Made by a program: the position numbers and the translations under genes. DNA of 64,000 nucleotides from Artemisia argyi. Taxonomy: Eukaryota > Streptophyta > Magnoliopsida > Asterales > Asteraceae. The notes beneath the pieces are model-generated. The model made no database searches, was not told where the DNA came from, and saw nothing but the letters and a program-made list of their open reading frames with translations. Within the stretch, counting starts at the first letter, position 1. The number at the start of each line of letters is the position of its first letter. The stretch covers positions 143,984,505 through 144,048,504 of the forward strand of contig CM060706.1 in the NCBI GenBank assembly GCA_030686995.1, given 5' to 3'. Below, one piece after another: positions 13,931 through 26,600 of this stretch.

Positions 13931-15060
13931 ATGAATCTTGATCAACAATTAATCAACTTCATGCTTGCCAACCCGCAAAACCAAATACCGGATTCCTCAT
14001 CTTCCTATAATCTAAGCACACCAACATCTACAAATTCCATCACCTTAAACACGAACCAACTTCCACCATTGGGCTCGTCATACAAAATCCTAAACCAATT
14101 TCCCAACTTTAACCCATTTGCAACCAATTTATACCTGAGCAACTTCAACTGTGACAACAATAACAATTCCAACAAACCCAAATTTTTCAACAACAATTCC
14201 AACAAACCCAACCGCTATACAAACCCCAATTTTTCCAACAACAATCCCAACAATCCGAAGACACGGGGCCGTCGTTACCCAACAAAATATTGCAGGACCA
14301 AAGCCAAGAAACCTCGGGAAAAGAAAACCAGTATATGTCGTATGCTTTGGAGTCAAAACGAAGAGTTAATTTTGGCAGAATGTTACATACTTGTATCCGA
14401 GGACCCGTGTCGGCTTCGACCAAAACAATGATGTGTTTTGGTTCAAAGTTCTCAACCAATATAATGAGCAAGACAAGAATAATGGTTACAAAGAACGTTC
14501 CTAGAACATGCTGACTGAAAAGTGAACTGTGATGAACCGAGAAGTTGGGAAGTTTAAATCGTTTGTTGAACAAACCGCGAGGCTTGATGACGAAAATGAT
14601 GAAGATATGATGACGCGGGTTGAAATTTTGTATAAAGACATCGAGGGGAGATATTTTGCTCACAAAAAAGCTTGGTCTTTTTTTAAAGACAAATACAAAT
14701 GGAAAAATCCCGATTCGACACAAACAAAAAGAAATCAAGGGACGACCAACAGAAGAAGAACCTAAGCGTTTTGGAGATGATGTTTTGCCACGTCCACCTG
14801 ACAAAGAACATAAGTCTAAAAGTCAATGATCTTCAAACTCATCCGCCATTTTGTGGTTCACAAAAAATGTTCCATGAAATGATGCAACAACAACTCGCTT
14901 AGGCTATGAGGCGAAGATGAAACAAATGAACCGCGAGACTATGGTGAGAGGCGAATTTCTCAAATCTCAAACACGGAACAAGGTCTTGAGGACGCTTGCA
15001 ATGAACACCCACGGGATAAATCCGGTGGACGCGGCTATTACTAGGTGGCCAAAAAAGAAA
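13931..15060 (+). pseudogene. SANT/NAM-associated (PIF/Harbinger ORF1-like) gene, frameshifted
   Basis: The first 100 residues are low complexity, rich in N, S and P (repeated NNNSNKP). The DNA-binding part begins near 14330 with the SANT/trihelix signature SICRMLWSQNEELILAECYILVSEDP. It is broken by frame changes after 14400. The expected continuation is found in other frames: the stretch around 14430 resembles VFWFKVLNQYNEQDKNNGYK, and 14529-14765 gives MNREVGKFKSFVEQTARLDD then YFAHKKAWSFFKDKYKW. At 14765-14830 is a GDDVLPRPPDKEHKSKSQ block like the RP(I/M)GRNKAK motif of the family. Such proteins are the Myb-like partners of PIF/Harbinger transposases and are also frequent as host genes annotated NAM-associated or GST-T3-like. 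At least two frameshifts make it a pseudogene. No Harbinger transposase lies nearby. Confidence 0.7.
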
Positions 15061-16647
15061 TTCAGGCAAAATATTATCTCTAAAACTAGTCTAGTTTATT
15101 TACTTTTTTTAATGTACTTTTTTATTAGGGGGCGACATCCCTGCTGTAAAATGGCTGCAGTTACCTGTTGTGCGTTTTTAAAGTAGTTTTAATATTTTCA
15201 CTCTACAGCCCTTAACTTTTACAATTGTACATCATTAGTATCTGGTTTATGCACTACAGTAGAGAGCATTCCCTGCAGTCACTGCAGGGATTATTTTCCC
15301 TTTTTATTAATAGAATTTTATTTTTTAATTTATATGTGTTGTTTTATTTGAAATAAAAAAAAATAAAAAATGTAAGGTCTATGTGTGTCATGTAACACTA
15401 GTTTTGGAAAGAGAGTGTTTTTGTCATGAGTTATAGTCAAGTTTATAAATAGCGCGAAGTATGGCGTAGCAGCATAATCAAGCCTTACGTCTTAGCGGCC
15501 AATACGAAGTTTTTGCATTTATAAGGCGAGCATAAAGCGACACAAAATATAAAAATATGTATATATTTATATCATATTTCATATATATCGAGTTTACAAA
15601 AAGACGTGTTATAAGACGGCATAACGGGTGACATGACGGCATGACCAAGTCTCACGCCTTTACGTGCCTTTTAGAAGCATGGTTATAGTTTGGTGAATAA
15701 AGAAAAAGTGTTTGAGATAATAACACCCTAAAACTATGTTCATTTTTAAAACGAATACTTGTTACGAAACGCGAGAGCACTTAGGTGCACTTAAAACTAT
15801 GTGCATTTTTAAAATGTATACTTGTTACGAAACTTGACAGTAATAATAGAAATAAAAAAAAATTTGCTTTTTTTTTTTTTTTTTTTTTTCATGTATTATT
15901 TCTTAATTCGTCTGGTTAACAGTTATCACTTGTTGTGTTTTGTGGTGGGTCTTGATCGTTGATCATGAGGTTTTGTTTTTTATGCTTTGATATTTATGTA
16001 TTCTACGGTGTTTGTTACGGAGTATTTTATAAACTATCAACAGACACCATGCATTTTTTTAAATATGTATGTAAAGCAGTAAAAGACAATATTTATGTTC
16101 CATACCGAGTTGCATCTACGAATGTAAGAATTTTGAACTCAGGTCTTCAGAAACGTATGTTTTGGTTTTATGTCTTTGATTATTTATTCTTCAATCTTGT
16201 TGACTGACCTTTTGTTTAAGTAAAAAGTCTTTAAGAAAGAATAATTATAGTTTAAGGTCAAAGAAGCAATCAAAATTGGTAGAAAACTCAAGAGCAAATT
16301 AATGGGTAAAGTTCATGAAATAAAAAAGCTCTTCTACGTAGACTTTGAATTGACCAAAAGTGTCATCGTCATTAATCTTAAAAAAAAAAAAAAAAAATGA
16401 TTTCTGTCATTAAAATCTCTACCTAAGGCAAAATATTAACCAAATATTTTCTTCTTATACACGTATGATACATTGATACGTTGCATATTTATTGTTTTAA
16501 TTTAAACTAAATTTCTTTTGTAACAAGTTGGTTAGAAAGGACAAATTAGTGATTTAGAAAGTTGGGTGGTGGAGAAAGACTAGTTGAACTCCAATTTGAC
16601 CGGTGTTGTACTCTTCCATGTTCAATCATCATGCTGATTATAAAGAA
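15061..16647. other. Intergenic DNA without recognisable genes
   Basis: AT-rich, with a T-tract at 15867-15889 and an A-tract at 16380-16397. At 15230-15295 there is a short CTGCAGTCACTGCAGGG palindrome. The small ORF at 15959-16207 has no coding character that I recognise. Confidence 0.45.
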
Positions 16648-16779
16648 CTAGCGGGGTTGCCCGCGCGTTGCGGCGGGTGTGTTTTGTGTTTTGTATTTTG
16701 TCGGTTGTACGGTATAATTAATAATTTTGTTATTTGAAATATGCATATGTTTACTTGGAAGCATAATTTGTTTATATTT

Positions 16780-16815
<36 letters not shown>

Positions 16816-16979
16816 GCGTTGCAGCTGAAAATTTTTTTGGTTGTTTGTTTTCTCGGTATGTTTTTTTTTTTAAATAAACAAATTTGTATAAGAAATTTTT
16901 TGTAAGTGTATTATTTTTTGTATTTTTTTATTTTTATTTTTTGTATTTTTTTTTAAAACAAATTTTCTTAAGGAAATTT

Positions 16980-17012
<33 letters not shown>

Positions 17013-17337
17013 TGTACCGAGTACTGTAGCGACGCAAAAAAAATGTATTATTTTTTGTATTTTTTTATTTTTATTTTTTTTTAAAAAAACAAATTTTCTT
17101 AAGGAAATTTATGTAAAAAAAAAAATATATATGTACCGAGTACTGTAGCGACGCAAAAAAAATGTATTATTTTTTGTATTTTTTTATTTTTATTTTTAAA
17201 AAAAAAAAACAAATTTCCTTAAGGAAATTTATGTAAAAAAAAAAAAAAGTTACTGTAGCGATTTTACTGTAGCACTGTAGTTGCTACAGTGTTTTGACAC
17301 GTGTCGCACTGTGACGACTTGCCTGGGTTTTAGAAGA
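16648..17337 (-). mobile_element. Non-autonomous Helitron, 690 bp
   Basis: Read on the minus strand, the element starts TCTTCTAAAACCCAGGC (complement of 17321-17337). It ends with a GC hairpin (CCCGC-8-nt loop-GCGGG, complement of 16660-16677), then CAACCCCG and the canonical terminal CTAG (16648-16651). It sits between A (16647) and T (17338), the AT insertion preference of Helitrons, with no target-site duplication. It has no ORF. The hairpin loop CGCAACGC is the same as in the 3' end of the large Helitron at 19341, so this copy was probably mobilised by that family. Confidence 0.85.
16910..17280. repeat. Three tandem ~120-bp units inside the small Helitron
   Basis: Units start with TATTATTTTTTGTATTTTTTT near 16910, 17045 and 17165. 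Each contains CAAATTTTCTTAAGGAAATTTATGT and then an A-run. The first two end in GTACCGAGTACTGTAGCGACGC; the third ends in a variant ACTGTAGCGATTTTACTGTAGC. Confidence 0.85.
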
Positions 17338-18182
17338 TATATATAATTTGGGACATGCTTAAAAAATTAAGATACAACACTTACTTATAACGATAAATTT
17401 TAATAAGTACATCTATAATAGCATTGCAACCCTTTAAAGTACTTTTTGTGAACATGTTTTTTAAAAAGTATAAAAAAAATACAAATTAATTTAATGTAAG
17501 AAAAAAAAACGTCTATAACAATAATTACCTAATAAATGTTATTTTTAAAACACCCTTAAAATAAACAACACTTGTTATTATAAATATTGTACAATATAAT
17601 TAAAACACACAAAGATTCATACAATTTATATATAAAAACAAGTTAATGGTACATATAGTTTTAAAATACGGACCGGACCAACGGGTTCAATCAGAAACCG
17701 GAGTCACCACCGGTTCGGCTAGCCCATAAAAGTCGTCCGAAAACCATATTATTAAATCAATAGAGTTTCAAAATACATACTAATTTACAATGTTCAAAAA
17801 AAAAATTATTAAATCGCAAGAATGCTTCGAGAACCAACATATACACCTTTTAGAATTGTTTTGATAAAACTCACAGTAAAAACTAAAAACTTTGTTTTAT
17901 AAAAATCGAACGATTTTTTCAAAGCAAAGTGCTAAGTGCTAAGTATATATTTTATATTTATTAGATGTATTTGTATAATAATAATTATACTCATTAAAGT
18001 AACCCACGTTACTTCTTGAATATTTATTATATATGTGTATTATCCTTCTATGTGGGACAAATATAACAACATTGTTTTTAGAGAACTGAATCTTCTTAGT
18101 ATAATGATAGTTATTTTTAAAATTCGCTATGGTGTTATTATATAATGATAATTTGTGACTACGGGTTATTTTCAACTACTTT
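17338..18182. other. AT-rich intergenic DNA
   Basis: No ORF with coding character, RNA gene or repeat family was recognised. The sequence is consistent with old degraded repeat DNA. Confidence 0.4.
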
Positions 18183-19340
18183 TGTTACACCCCATGCCCG
18201 CTTTGACCAAAATATAAAAGCTTTTAACGCAGAAACGCTTTGACTATAACGGACTTACTGTTACTCTTTAATAAAATAACAAGATTCTATTACAAGTTAT
18301 ACCTTAGATCAACTTTTAAAAGATACTAGACTCAATTACCTACAAAACGATATGTGGCACGACCACCAACGACTTACGATTTACTTTGTACAACACTTAG
18401 AAAATTACCAAATCTGAACTGGTAAACAGATGCGCCATATCTCAAAAAGAGATGTGCCATATCACATGATACGCCGTATCTCAAAAAGAGATGCGCCGTA
18501 TCTACCCTCAGTTACAAAAACAGCTGCAGAAAATCTGCATAAACTCAACACTTACCCACAAACCATTTCAACCTCATTAAAACACTATAACTTATACCAA
18601 AACAATCATTTGGCATTAAAACTATAACATACCATAATACACGGCAAATGACCCATGTGACCCCAAAGTGGGTAAAAACATGCATTAGACCAAACACCCC
18701 TTTAACTTCATACAAACTCATAATCCATTCTATAACACACTTTTAAACACTCAAATCACTATAACAACCATAATATACACATTGACACAAAATGACATAT
18801 TTATAACCCAATAAGGACTTGCGGGGGTACAACATCGACATTGAGATCGGTATTCTATACTAAGCTCTTAAATACCATACCAAGCCTTTAATCCGTAATT
18901 CCAATCCTTAAGCCTTAATCAAATCTTTACCTTCTTCGCGAGAACCTACAAAACATTAACATCTATAACGGTAAGCGATAACGCTTAGTAAGTAGCTAGG
19001 TTAGTACATATCAAGTTTCCTTAATCCAAATATTCCTAAGCAACTATAACCATTTCTAGCACCTTCATTCAATATCACATAATATGCAAAGTTCATATTA
19101 ACATATAATAACCGTAGATAATTACCTTAGCTCCAAGCTAAGCTAATATTCAAGACATCATCATTATCACCAATTACACGATCATTCTCTTTAGCAACCT
19201 AGCCATTAACATAATAACACAAACACTTAATTCTCATAACTAAATAACCATAACAATGGTTATTCAACCATTAACCCATTTCTTAATTACTCAAATTCGT
19301 CATATAATCATATATTGATTATATGATATATAATCTATAA
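18183..19340 (-). repeat. Probable 3' portion of an old LTR (minus orientation)
   Basis: The left boundary TGTTACACCCC reads, on the minus strand, GGGGTGTAACA, a plausible LTR 3' end (..CA). A sequence with the matching 5' style (TGTTAGACCC) and an upstream purine tract ends at about 37259. The intervening DNA is explained by the Helitron and the LTR element nested in it. Inside is a cluster of AGATGCGCCGTATCT-like units (18429-18502), also present at 37022-37141. This is inference: no target-site duplication was confirmed. Confidence 0.4.
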
Positions 19341-19369
19341 CTAGGGGGAGTGACCGCGCGTTGCGGCGG
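19341..19369 (-). other. Helitron 3' terminus (hairpin plus CTAG)
   Basis: The terminal CTAG occupies 19341-19344. The subterminal stem-loop is the complement of 19354-19369, with a 4-bp GC stem and an 8-nt loop. This rolling-circle termination signal is nearly the same as that of the 690-bp Helitron at 16648. Confidence 0.85.
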
Positions 19370-20372
19370 GGTGTTTTGAGAAAGAAACATGGTTGGTTGG
19401 TTTGAGCAAGTGCTGTGCTGCAAGAGTAGCATAGCAGTTTTCATACATAAGGTTTCTGTGCATTTGTAGCACAAAATGTTATACAAAAGATTACATCGAC
19501 AACCAAATTTGGTTCTGCTGTAGGAAGCATGGGTGCACAGCTAAAGAGCTTGTGCAGTTGGAGCCTATATGTTATACAAAAGATTTGCATGCTATGATGC
19601 ATGGCTGTTTTGGCAAATATTTATGCAGGTGAAGCATAAATATTTTGCAAAACATGTTATTCTTTGTGAACGGCAGTAAACTGCTTTAATATTTACATTG
19701 GTAGGTTAATATCTAGTCTTGGTTGCTTTTTTCGCTGCCTCCGGTTTTTGGTTTTTCTGGCGTCGAACTTTCAGTTGTTGCTGCATAAGTAAAAGAAAAA
19801 GGGGGTTGTTATCATTAATTATTGTATTAGTTATGCTAAAAGAAAGAATAAAGTGTAGATCTATTTGTTTTCTAATCTTAGGCACCAGTGATATTCTACA
19901 ATTTGCAGCAAATCTGCATAAACAGCTGTGCACTTGTGCAAGAAAAAATCTTTGACACTGTGTAGGTGCAAGAAGCCGATAATAGTAAAACTTGTGATAT
20001 TCTGTAAGAGTGTGTAAGTGCAATTTGTGGTGCAAATTAAAAGGGGATGTGCAAATAGTAAACTATTTGGCTGTTACCTTTGAATTATAAGGGCATAATA
20101 ATAGCAGTGCATGTGAATTATTTGTGTCCGGCATCAGGAAAGTGAATGAAGAGCAAATCTGCAAAAGCATTTTTGCACATGTGCAGTTTGTTTTCATGCA
20201 AATGAGTGAAGTTTTTATTCAATATCAATTATGTAATTTATTTTTTTCCACACAAAAGATACTCATGCGCATTTATTTGTTACATATAGTTTGCCTATTT
20301 AAGATAGATTAATTTTATCTACTTTTTATCAGAACTCATTTGCTAACTTGTGAGACAGAAGCAAGAAAAAAA

Positions 20373-20729
20373 ATGTCCAGACGTCCTAAGTGTGATCGGC
20401 TTAGAGCAGAGGCTAATTCGAATAACTGGTCTGAGATATTGGTCCTATATTGTCGCCAGGCCGCGGGTCAGGACATTCAAATGGCACAACAAATGAATGC
20501 GCTGTGTGGTAGATTGGTTGGTGTTACTCGCGAGTGGTTAACTTTTATCCAAGAGTTAGAAACTGTTGGGAACACTTATGCTCAGAAAACAGCAGAATAT
20601 CTAAGAGAGATCCAGGCAAAAGATGAGCAAAAGGTCATGCAAATGCGGATTATGACAGCTGAATTGGAGCTAAATGCTCGTAATAATGATTTGTTTATTC
20701 AGAAACTTAAGGGCCTAATGGATTTCTAA
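20373..20729 (+). CDS. 118-aa coiled-coil protein of unknown function within the Helitron
   Basis: The ATG follows an A-run (GCAAGAAAAAAAATG) and opens MSRRPKCDRLRAEANSNNW. The first 20 residues are basic. The rest is predicted mainly helical, with charged/hydrophobic heptads (REWLTFIQELE, AEYLREIQAKDEQK, RIMTAELELNARN), ending KLKGLMDF and TAA-like stop at 20727-20729. About 75 bp upstream is a TATTTAAG box (20296-20303), and AATAAA occurs at 20888-20893, so it has the parts of an independent transcription unit. It is antisense to the Rep-helicase and RPA-like genes and sits in the element's 3' region. It is also open without interruption, whereas its neighbours are decayed. I do not recognise the family. 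It could be a captured host fragment or a Helitron accessory protein. Confidence 0.55.
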   Translation: MSRRPKCDRLRAEANSNNWSEILVLYCRQAAGQDIQMAQQMNALCGRLVGVTREWLTFIQELETVGNTYAQKTAEYLREIQAKDEQKVMQMRIMTAELELNARNNDLFIQKLKGLMDF

Positions 20730-21269
20730 GTGTGTTGTTAGTGACAAAGAATGAGGGTCTTATGATGGAAATCTAATTATTTTTAAGTTTGTATTTGCAG
20801 CTATGTACCTGTGTGTGAACGTGTTTATGAGTGTTGTTGTAATGCTTGGGTGTAGCCTTTGCTAGCTGACTATAAAAGATTTCATTGAATAAATGCTGGT
20901 GTTTATGTTAATTAAGTTTATGTCATTACCTTTTTGCTTCTTCATATTTGTCGGCTCATCTTGAAATAACGATCTCTTCACTGGCTTTGGTTTATTCTCT
21001 TGATTTGTCTTCTGTTATGGATTGTCATGGTCTGTTAGGGCGAGAAGTGGTGGTGGTGCTCCTGTTTTTTGTTAAAAGAATGGTTAATATTTGCGCGGAT
21101 GAATGTTATGTTTAAACAACGAGAACTATTTACTAAGGTGGGTTACCTGGGTTTGGTTATGCTACTGTTGCAATCTCTTGCGCCTTTATTTTGTTGAAAA
21201 CATGGTCCACAATGAAATCAATTTTTTACCTGTTTGGTTGAAATGTATTTGGAAAACATTTTTGGTGCC

Positions 21270-21888
21270 TTCAATTGCAAAGATCTAGGGCGATATTTCT
21301 TGTGGATCTACTGCATTGTGCATTGCAAGCAAGTCTGGGCATGAATAGCCTGTTATGGCATCGCCTGCAGGACTAAAGAAAGTGACAAGAGCTGTTGCAG
21401 ATGGATCGGTGATGAATGCTTTGAAGTTGTACCTGTATATTGTTTATCAAGTCAAAGAACTATTTTAATTATTTTGTTTGCTTTTTTATGATTTTATAAA
21501 TCTCAGTTAGAATTCATGTACCTATATGATGGTTTTTCCTGTTTCCCATGGTCTAAATACCGATACATCCCATCTTCTTCTTTTGCCTTTAAAGGACATT
21601 CATTGCAAGCTATGTAAAACCAATCTCTTTTGATGTTGATGCTAGTTATTGTTGCTTCAGTTGTGAACTTGACTCCCTATAATTTTTTTTGCAAATGGTG
21701 AGTCATGGATAAAATTTTGTAGCGATGTCTGTTGTGTGTTATACAAATCTTACCCTGTAGGTTTCTGGATCCTGCTTTAAAAGTGTTTTCAAAGGGAATC
21801 TGTTTCGAAACTTTTCTTTTTCAATATCTGCATATGGCGTTTTGCAAATGCGCAGTGGTGGAGTTGCTTGGTGTTTGGCCCTGTACCT

Positions 21889-21938
<50 letters not shown>

Positions 21939-23260
21939 AGAAAAAATTTGTTTGGGTAAATTGTGAAGTAAATATGAACTTATTTTGAGCCGTGGGTTTC
22001 ACTGGTCTTACTGTGCTCTCAGCTGGTCAACCTCTGGTATCTTTGGATTTAGGTAGCAGTGTGTTGCTGAGGTTGCTGTTAGCTGATATTCTGGCATCAT
22101 ATTATTTGATAATGCATTAATAATTTGTTGTTTGTAAGGAAATGAGTTTCAAAGTATTAGTGTAATACCTCTAAACCTTGTTACACGGCAAGAGCTTACG
22201 GCAATTATAACAGGGTGCTCCATTGTTTCAATTTTGTTATCCTCAAATTTGGTTGCCATCTCGTCCCACATTGTGAATTCTATGATATTTTCGCTGTCAA
22301 TTAGAGCAACTCATATGAGAACTAAAAAATTATGGTAACTTTTTTTTTTTGACAAAAGCTTTTGTATGTAAGATTACATACCTTAAAGTTTTGATGTCTA
22401 TTTTTCTGTAGAGAGTTTCGTCTTGGTTGTCTTTTTGCTTCTGGTTTAGCTCTCCGACTGATCTTAGACATCCAATGCAATCTGCAATTATATAAGTGTT
22501 ATGATTTGTATACATATATTTTTAACTTTAAAATTCTGAGGTTCAAAACATGACCTGTCAGGATTGGGTACTGCATTCTTCCTTTCTCATCTTGCTTAGG
22601 GACTCTAGACTGGAGTTGATTGTATGAAACAAATCTAAAGTAGTGGTGTGGAATGTACGGGGCTGTTATGATGCTGAACTTTGTGATTCTTCCAAACTTG
22701 AGGCTGGTTCTATTGTTAATTGTTTGCTAATAAGGATTTGTTGGCTCACACATGAAGTCTAAAATCCTGTAGGTAGATCCAAGGTTGAGTTTTGAGTCAA
22801 AGTAGTCGATTTCCTTCACATTCATGTCGCCTTGTATAGCATTGCCCTGTTGATGGTTATTCCTCGTCATATAAATTTAACTGTGAAACATGTTTTCTTT
22901 ATAGCATATGAGTTTTGACATACCTCTTGATCAATTAAGATACAGCAGTACGCGTTTTCAGTTTTCTTTGGAGAGAATCCAGTGTTACTTTTCTTTGTGT
23001 AGCTGATTGAAATCCACTTCCTGTATACCCTAACTTCAAGCATCTTGTCATAAGATGTTGGCTGCAATTCTCTAATCATTGTGATATGCGCTGCGTCGCT
23101 GGTTTCAACCATTTTGCCTTTGGATGGAGCCTGCATCTCAGTAAGTTCAGTATTGGCATTTTCAATGAGTTGATATTCACTTGAATGATGGATGTCAGCA
23201 GGTATAGCTTTCTCCATTTGGATGTTACAAAGCAATAAATGAAAGTTAGTCATAAAAAGT
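21270..23260 (-). pseudogene. Helitron-encoded RPA70-like single-strand-binding protein, interrupted
   Basis: Exons on the minus strand encode OB-fold segments of the RPA large-subunit type that plant Helitrons carry. The exon at about 23222-22922 contains TMIRELQPTSYDKMLEVRVY. The next (about 22850-22557) contains GNAIQGDMNVKEIDYFDSKL, GSTYRILDFMCEPTNPY, then TAG in frame, then TSLKFGRITKFSI. Later exons carry ENIIEFTMWDEMATKFED (about 22290), ATSATHCYLNPKIPEVDQL (about 22060) and a zinc-ribbon-like RDWFYIACNECPLKAKEEDG (about 21640-21580). RPA presumably protects the displaced strand during rolling-circle transposition. The order RepHel then RPA on one strand is typical. The internal TAG after NPY makes this copy defective unless it is spliced around. 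Exon edges are approximate. Confidence 0.75.
21890..21936. repeat. (TA)n microsatellite
   Basis: About 22 uninterrupted TA units lie within the RPA-like gene, probably in an intron. Confidence 0.95.
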
Positions 23261-23692
23261 TACTGATAAATTGAGATGGTATAAACACAAAGCATTTAGG
23301 TAATAGCATGAAGGCAGATTGGCAGATGTGAAATAGGAGGTGTTGATGTTAAATGTACCTCCATATGATAATACTGATGATAGCTATGCAAAATCAAAAG
23401 TTGGTAATATGCAGTTGTTATGGAATTTTTAAAGATACTCATCATGAAAAGCGAGCGCAGTTTATTTTCTAAAATGATAGTAATATCTAACTTGCTATGT
23501 ATCCTAACGGGCCTCCAGCTTGAAAAGAAACAACAAAAATTTGCATGGTAAAAAGGCCAAAAAAAAGGGAAAAAAAAGGAAAAATATATAAGGAAGCCTA
23601 AAAAAGAAAGCAATAAATATAATAATACTAAGTAACTTATAAAAAGCTAAATACTAAAGGATGAAGCTGTTTTGTGAAGAAGGGTTTGTGTT

Positions 23693-26600
23693 TTAGATTT
23701 TTTTCAAAAAGTCTTTGTCAACTATATTTTTGGTCTCATGTGGTCTTCGATTTTGATGTTGTTTGATCAGAACTTTTAACCCGTGAGGAGATGTAGCTCT
23801 TGAAAGAGCTACATAGAGCTGACCGTGGCCAAAAACTGGTTCTGGAAGATAAACGCCGATTTTGTTAAGAGACTGTCCTTGGCTTTTGTTAATCGTCATG
23901 GCATAACAAAGCTTGATTGGAAACTGGGTGCGTTTGAAAATGAATGGAAGGTTTGGGTCTTTATAGATCAAAGGTATTCTGTAGATAAAAACTTTCTCGC
24001 CAACTCATGTTCCTGTGATGATCTAGACTTCAATAAGTTTTGACATGAGTTGGGTGACTATCATGCGTGTTCCGTTGCATAAACCGCCTGCCAGGCTAAC
24101 ATTCCTCATAAGCATTACTAGTGCTTCAACTTTAAGCTCAAGCTGATGTGGCGGAAAACCTGGCAACTTAAATGTGTTCAAATATTCTGCAGGATACAAC
24201 ATCTCTGTCTCAGCGCCACTACCACCAACAGGGATAGCTATGTCATGGCTCACATAAGTTGTGATGTCACCTCCAGTCATTGAGAGAACGTGGTAGTTAA
24301 TAATGTATGCAGTTTCATTTTTCGGACAGACAATCACTTTTTGTTGAAGGGTGGTTGTTGAAGGTGTTTGGAGTGTACTTTTGTCATAGATTAAATCTAT
24401 GAGATTAGAGAGGCCATTATCGTCATCTTCTACCTATCTGGGATCTCAACCCATGATGTGTTTCTGCCATCTTCTTCATCGGGTTCACCCACGTTACCAT
24501 TGCCAATATCAAGAAGCCATGCAGCGAAGGAATGTGCCAAACTTTGTTGTGTTAGGTTCAAGCCTGGTTGAAATAGGCGCATGTTTTGTTTAAGTGTCAT
24601 GACCCTAAAATGTGGCAAAAGATGTGACCTTGCAACAGATGATGCGATTATTTCCATTTTTGGTGCACCTTTTTTGACCGGTAGAGTTTGCCAAAAATCT
24701 CCTCCCAAAATGACCGATTTCCCACCAAAAAGAATGTTAGGCTCATCAAGTATGTCTCTAAGAGTCCTGTCTAATGTCTCGAAGCATCGGCGGTCATTCA
24801 TAGGCACCTCATCCCAAATAATTAGATGTGTTTTTGTTAGTAGTTTTCCTATAAGATTATTCTTCTTAACTTTGCAGAGCGACTCATCTGTAAGCTCGAG
24901 TGGCAATTTAAATCTTGAATGTGCAGTTCTGCCGGCGGGAAGAAGGAGAGAAGCAATGCCGGAAGAGGCAACCGCAAGAACGATTTTACCTTCCGATCGC
25001 AAAGCGCTAATAACAGTTTTCCATAAAAAAGTTTTTCATGTTCCTCCATGGCCATACACAAATATCAGCTCTTGTGTGTGTGCTGCTGAAGCATTTATGA
25101 TGAGGTCGTAAATTCTTCTTTGTTCAGTATTTAGCTTGGGAACCGAATCATCTCTCTCTTGTGCCAATGCTGCCTTGTTATAGTTCTTTTCCTCCATTAG
25201 TAGACGGTTGTTTAACTGATCAAGCAGTTCTCTAGGAGGTGGGTGTAAACCATAATTCTCAACTGATTTACCACAATTGGTAAGCAATATCTCTAGCTCA
25301 TATAATATATAATCTTGTAATTCAGCATCATTCACATAGTAGTTGGGAATTCTAACAGTTTGTGAAACAATGTGTGGAATATCATGTCCTATTTCTTGCC
25401 AATATTTATCCCACAATTGCAATGGATTTGTTGCCTCACAATGAGTCAGAAGCTGAGCAAAAAGAAACCGTAACTCTGGTGAAGATGTTGAGGCACATGC
25501 TTCTTCAAGGGCCGTATCCCATTCTTTGTCATCACCGAGTAAACCAAGAGCTTCACATGCAGCTCTATATGTGGGGTACACGATCCGATTAAATTTTTTC
25601 ACATCTATGAAGAATTTACATCCTTTTTGATGACACAGGAACATCCTAAAGTAAAAAAGCTCTCCCAAACTTGGATGGACATATGCAAGGCGGCCAACAG
25701 AGTATCTACTATTTTTTCTTGGTGACCATGATTTCCTGTCATCGTACCAAACAAACTGTGAAGGAAACTCAAGATAAGTCAGATATCGCCCATCTTCGTT
25801 TTCAATGTTGTAAGTAAACCATTCTGTCAGTGTTGTGAGCTTACGATCTTGCCTACTGACAACTGACTCTAAATTCTCGCTAGCTCGAAAAGTTATATGC
25901 TGCATGTTCTCAAGGTGCACTGAAAGTATCTGAACGGCTGGTTCTCGATTGTGTATTTCAAATTTAAATATCCTCTAACAGGCTTCGTGAGGACATATGA
26001 AACGGCCATATAAGAAATTTTATATTTCATCGATGTGTGTTTGTCGTTGGGTTGCTGAAGTAGATGCATCACCAATAGAGCTTGTGACCTGTACAAAAAT
26101 CCGGTCTGTTCCTTTTGATATATATTTGAAGAGATACTTTATAAGAATGCTCCAACCACAGTATTCCACATTTATATGTGCTTCGAAGGCTAGGCACAAA
26201 GCACGGTTATATGGAACCACATAAGCGTTGTCGAGCTTCATACGATGCTTAACTGCAGAAACCTTTGTGTCTCTTCTTCGATAATGTACACGCCCGTTGT
26301 CATCAAAGAAACTGTCGTTATTGTATCTCTTAGGAAAGTTCTTTTTACAGACGTCGCCTTGCATACATGGTGCACCCAAATTGGCTTTTCCACACGGTCC
26401 ATGCATCATCATGTCTGAAACGATTTTGTATTCGTGTGGGTCGACAGCTGGATCAGGCAACTCTGTAGAAATATATTGGTCAACATCTTCGGCAGTCTGT
26501 ATTTTGGTTCCTGAAGACACCCACAGAAGCATGTGACAATGCGGTAACCCACGCTTTTGGAACTCAACAGTGTACAGAACTGCATACCAAAGAATATAGG

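Noticed and set aside
14187..14804. 205-aa minus-strand ORF
   Set aside because: It is antisense to the SANT-like pseudogene; the plus strand carries the recognisable motifs.
24581..25111. 176-aa plus-strand ORF
   Set aside because: It is the antisense shadow of the helicase domain, whose motifs are clear on the minus strand.
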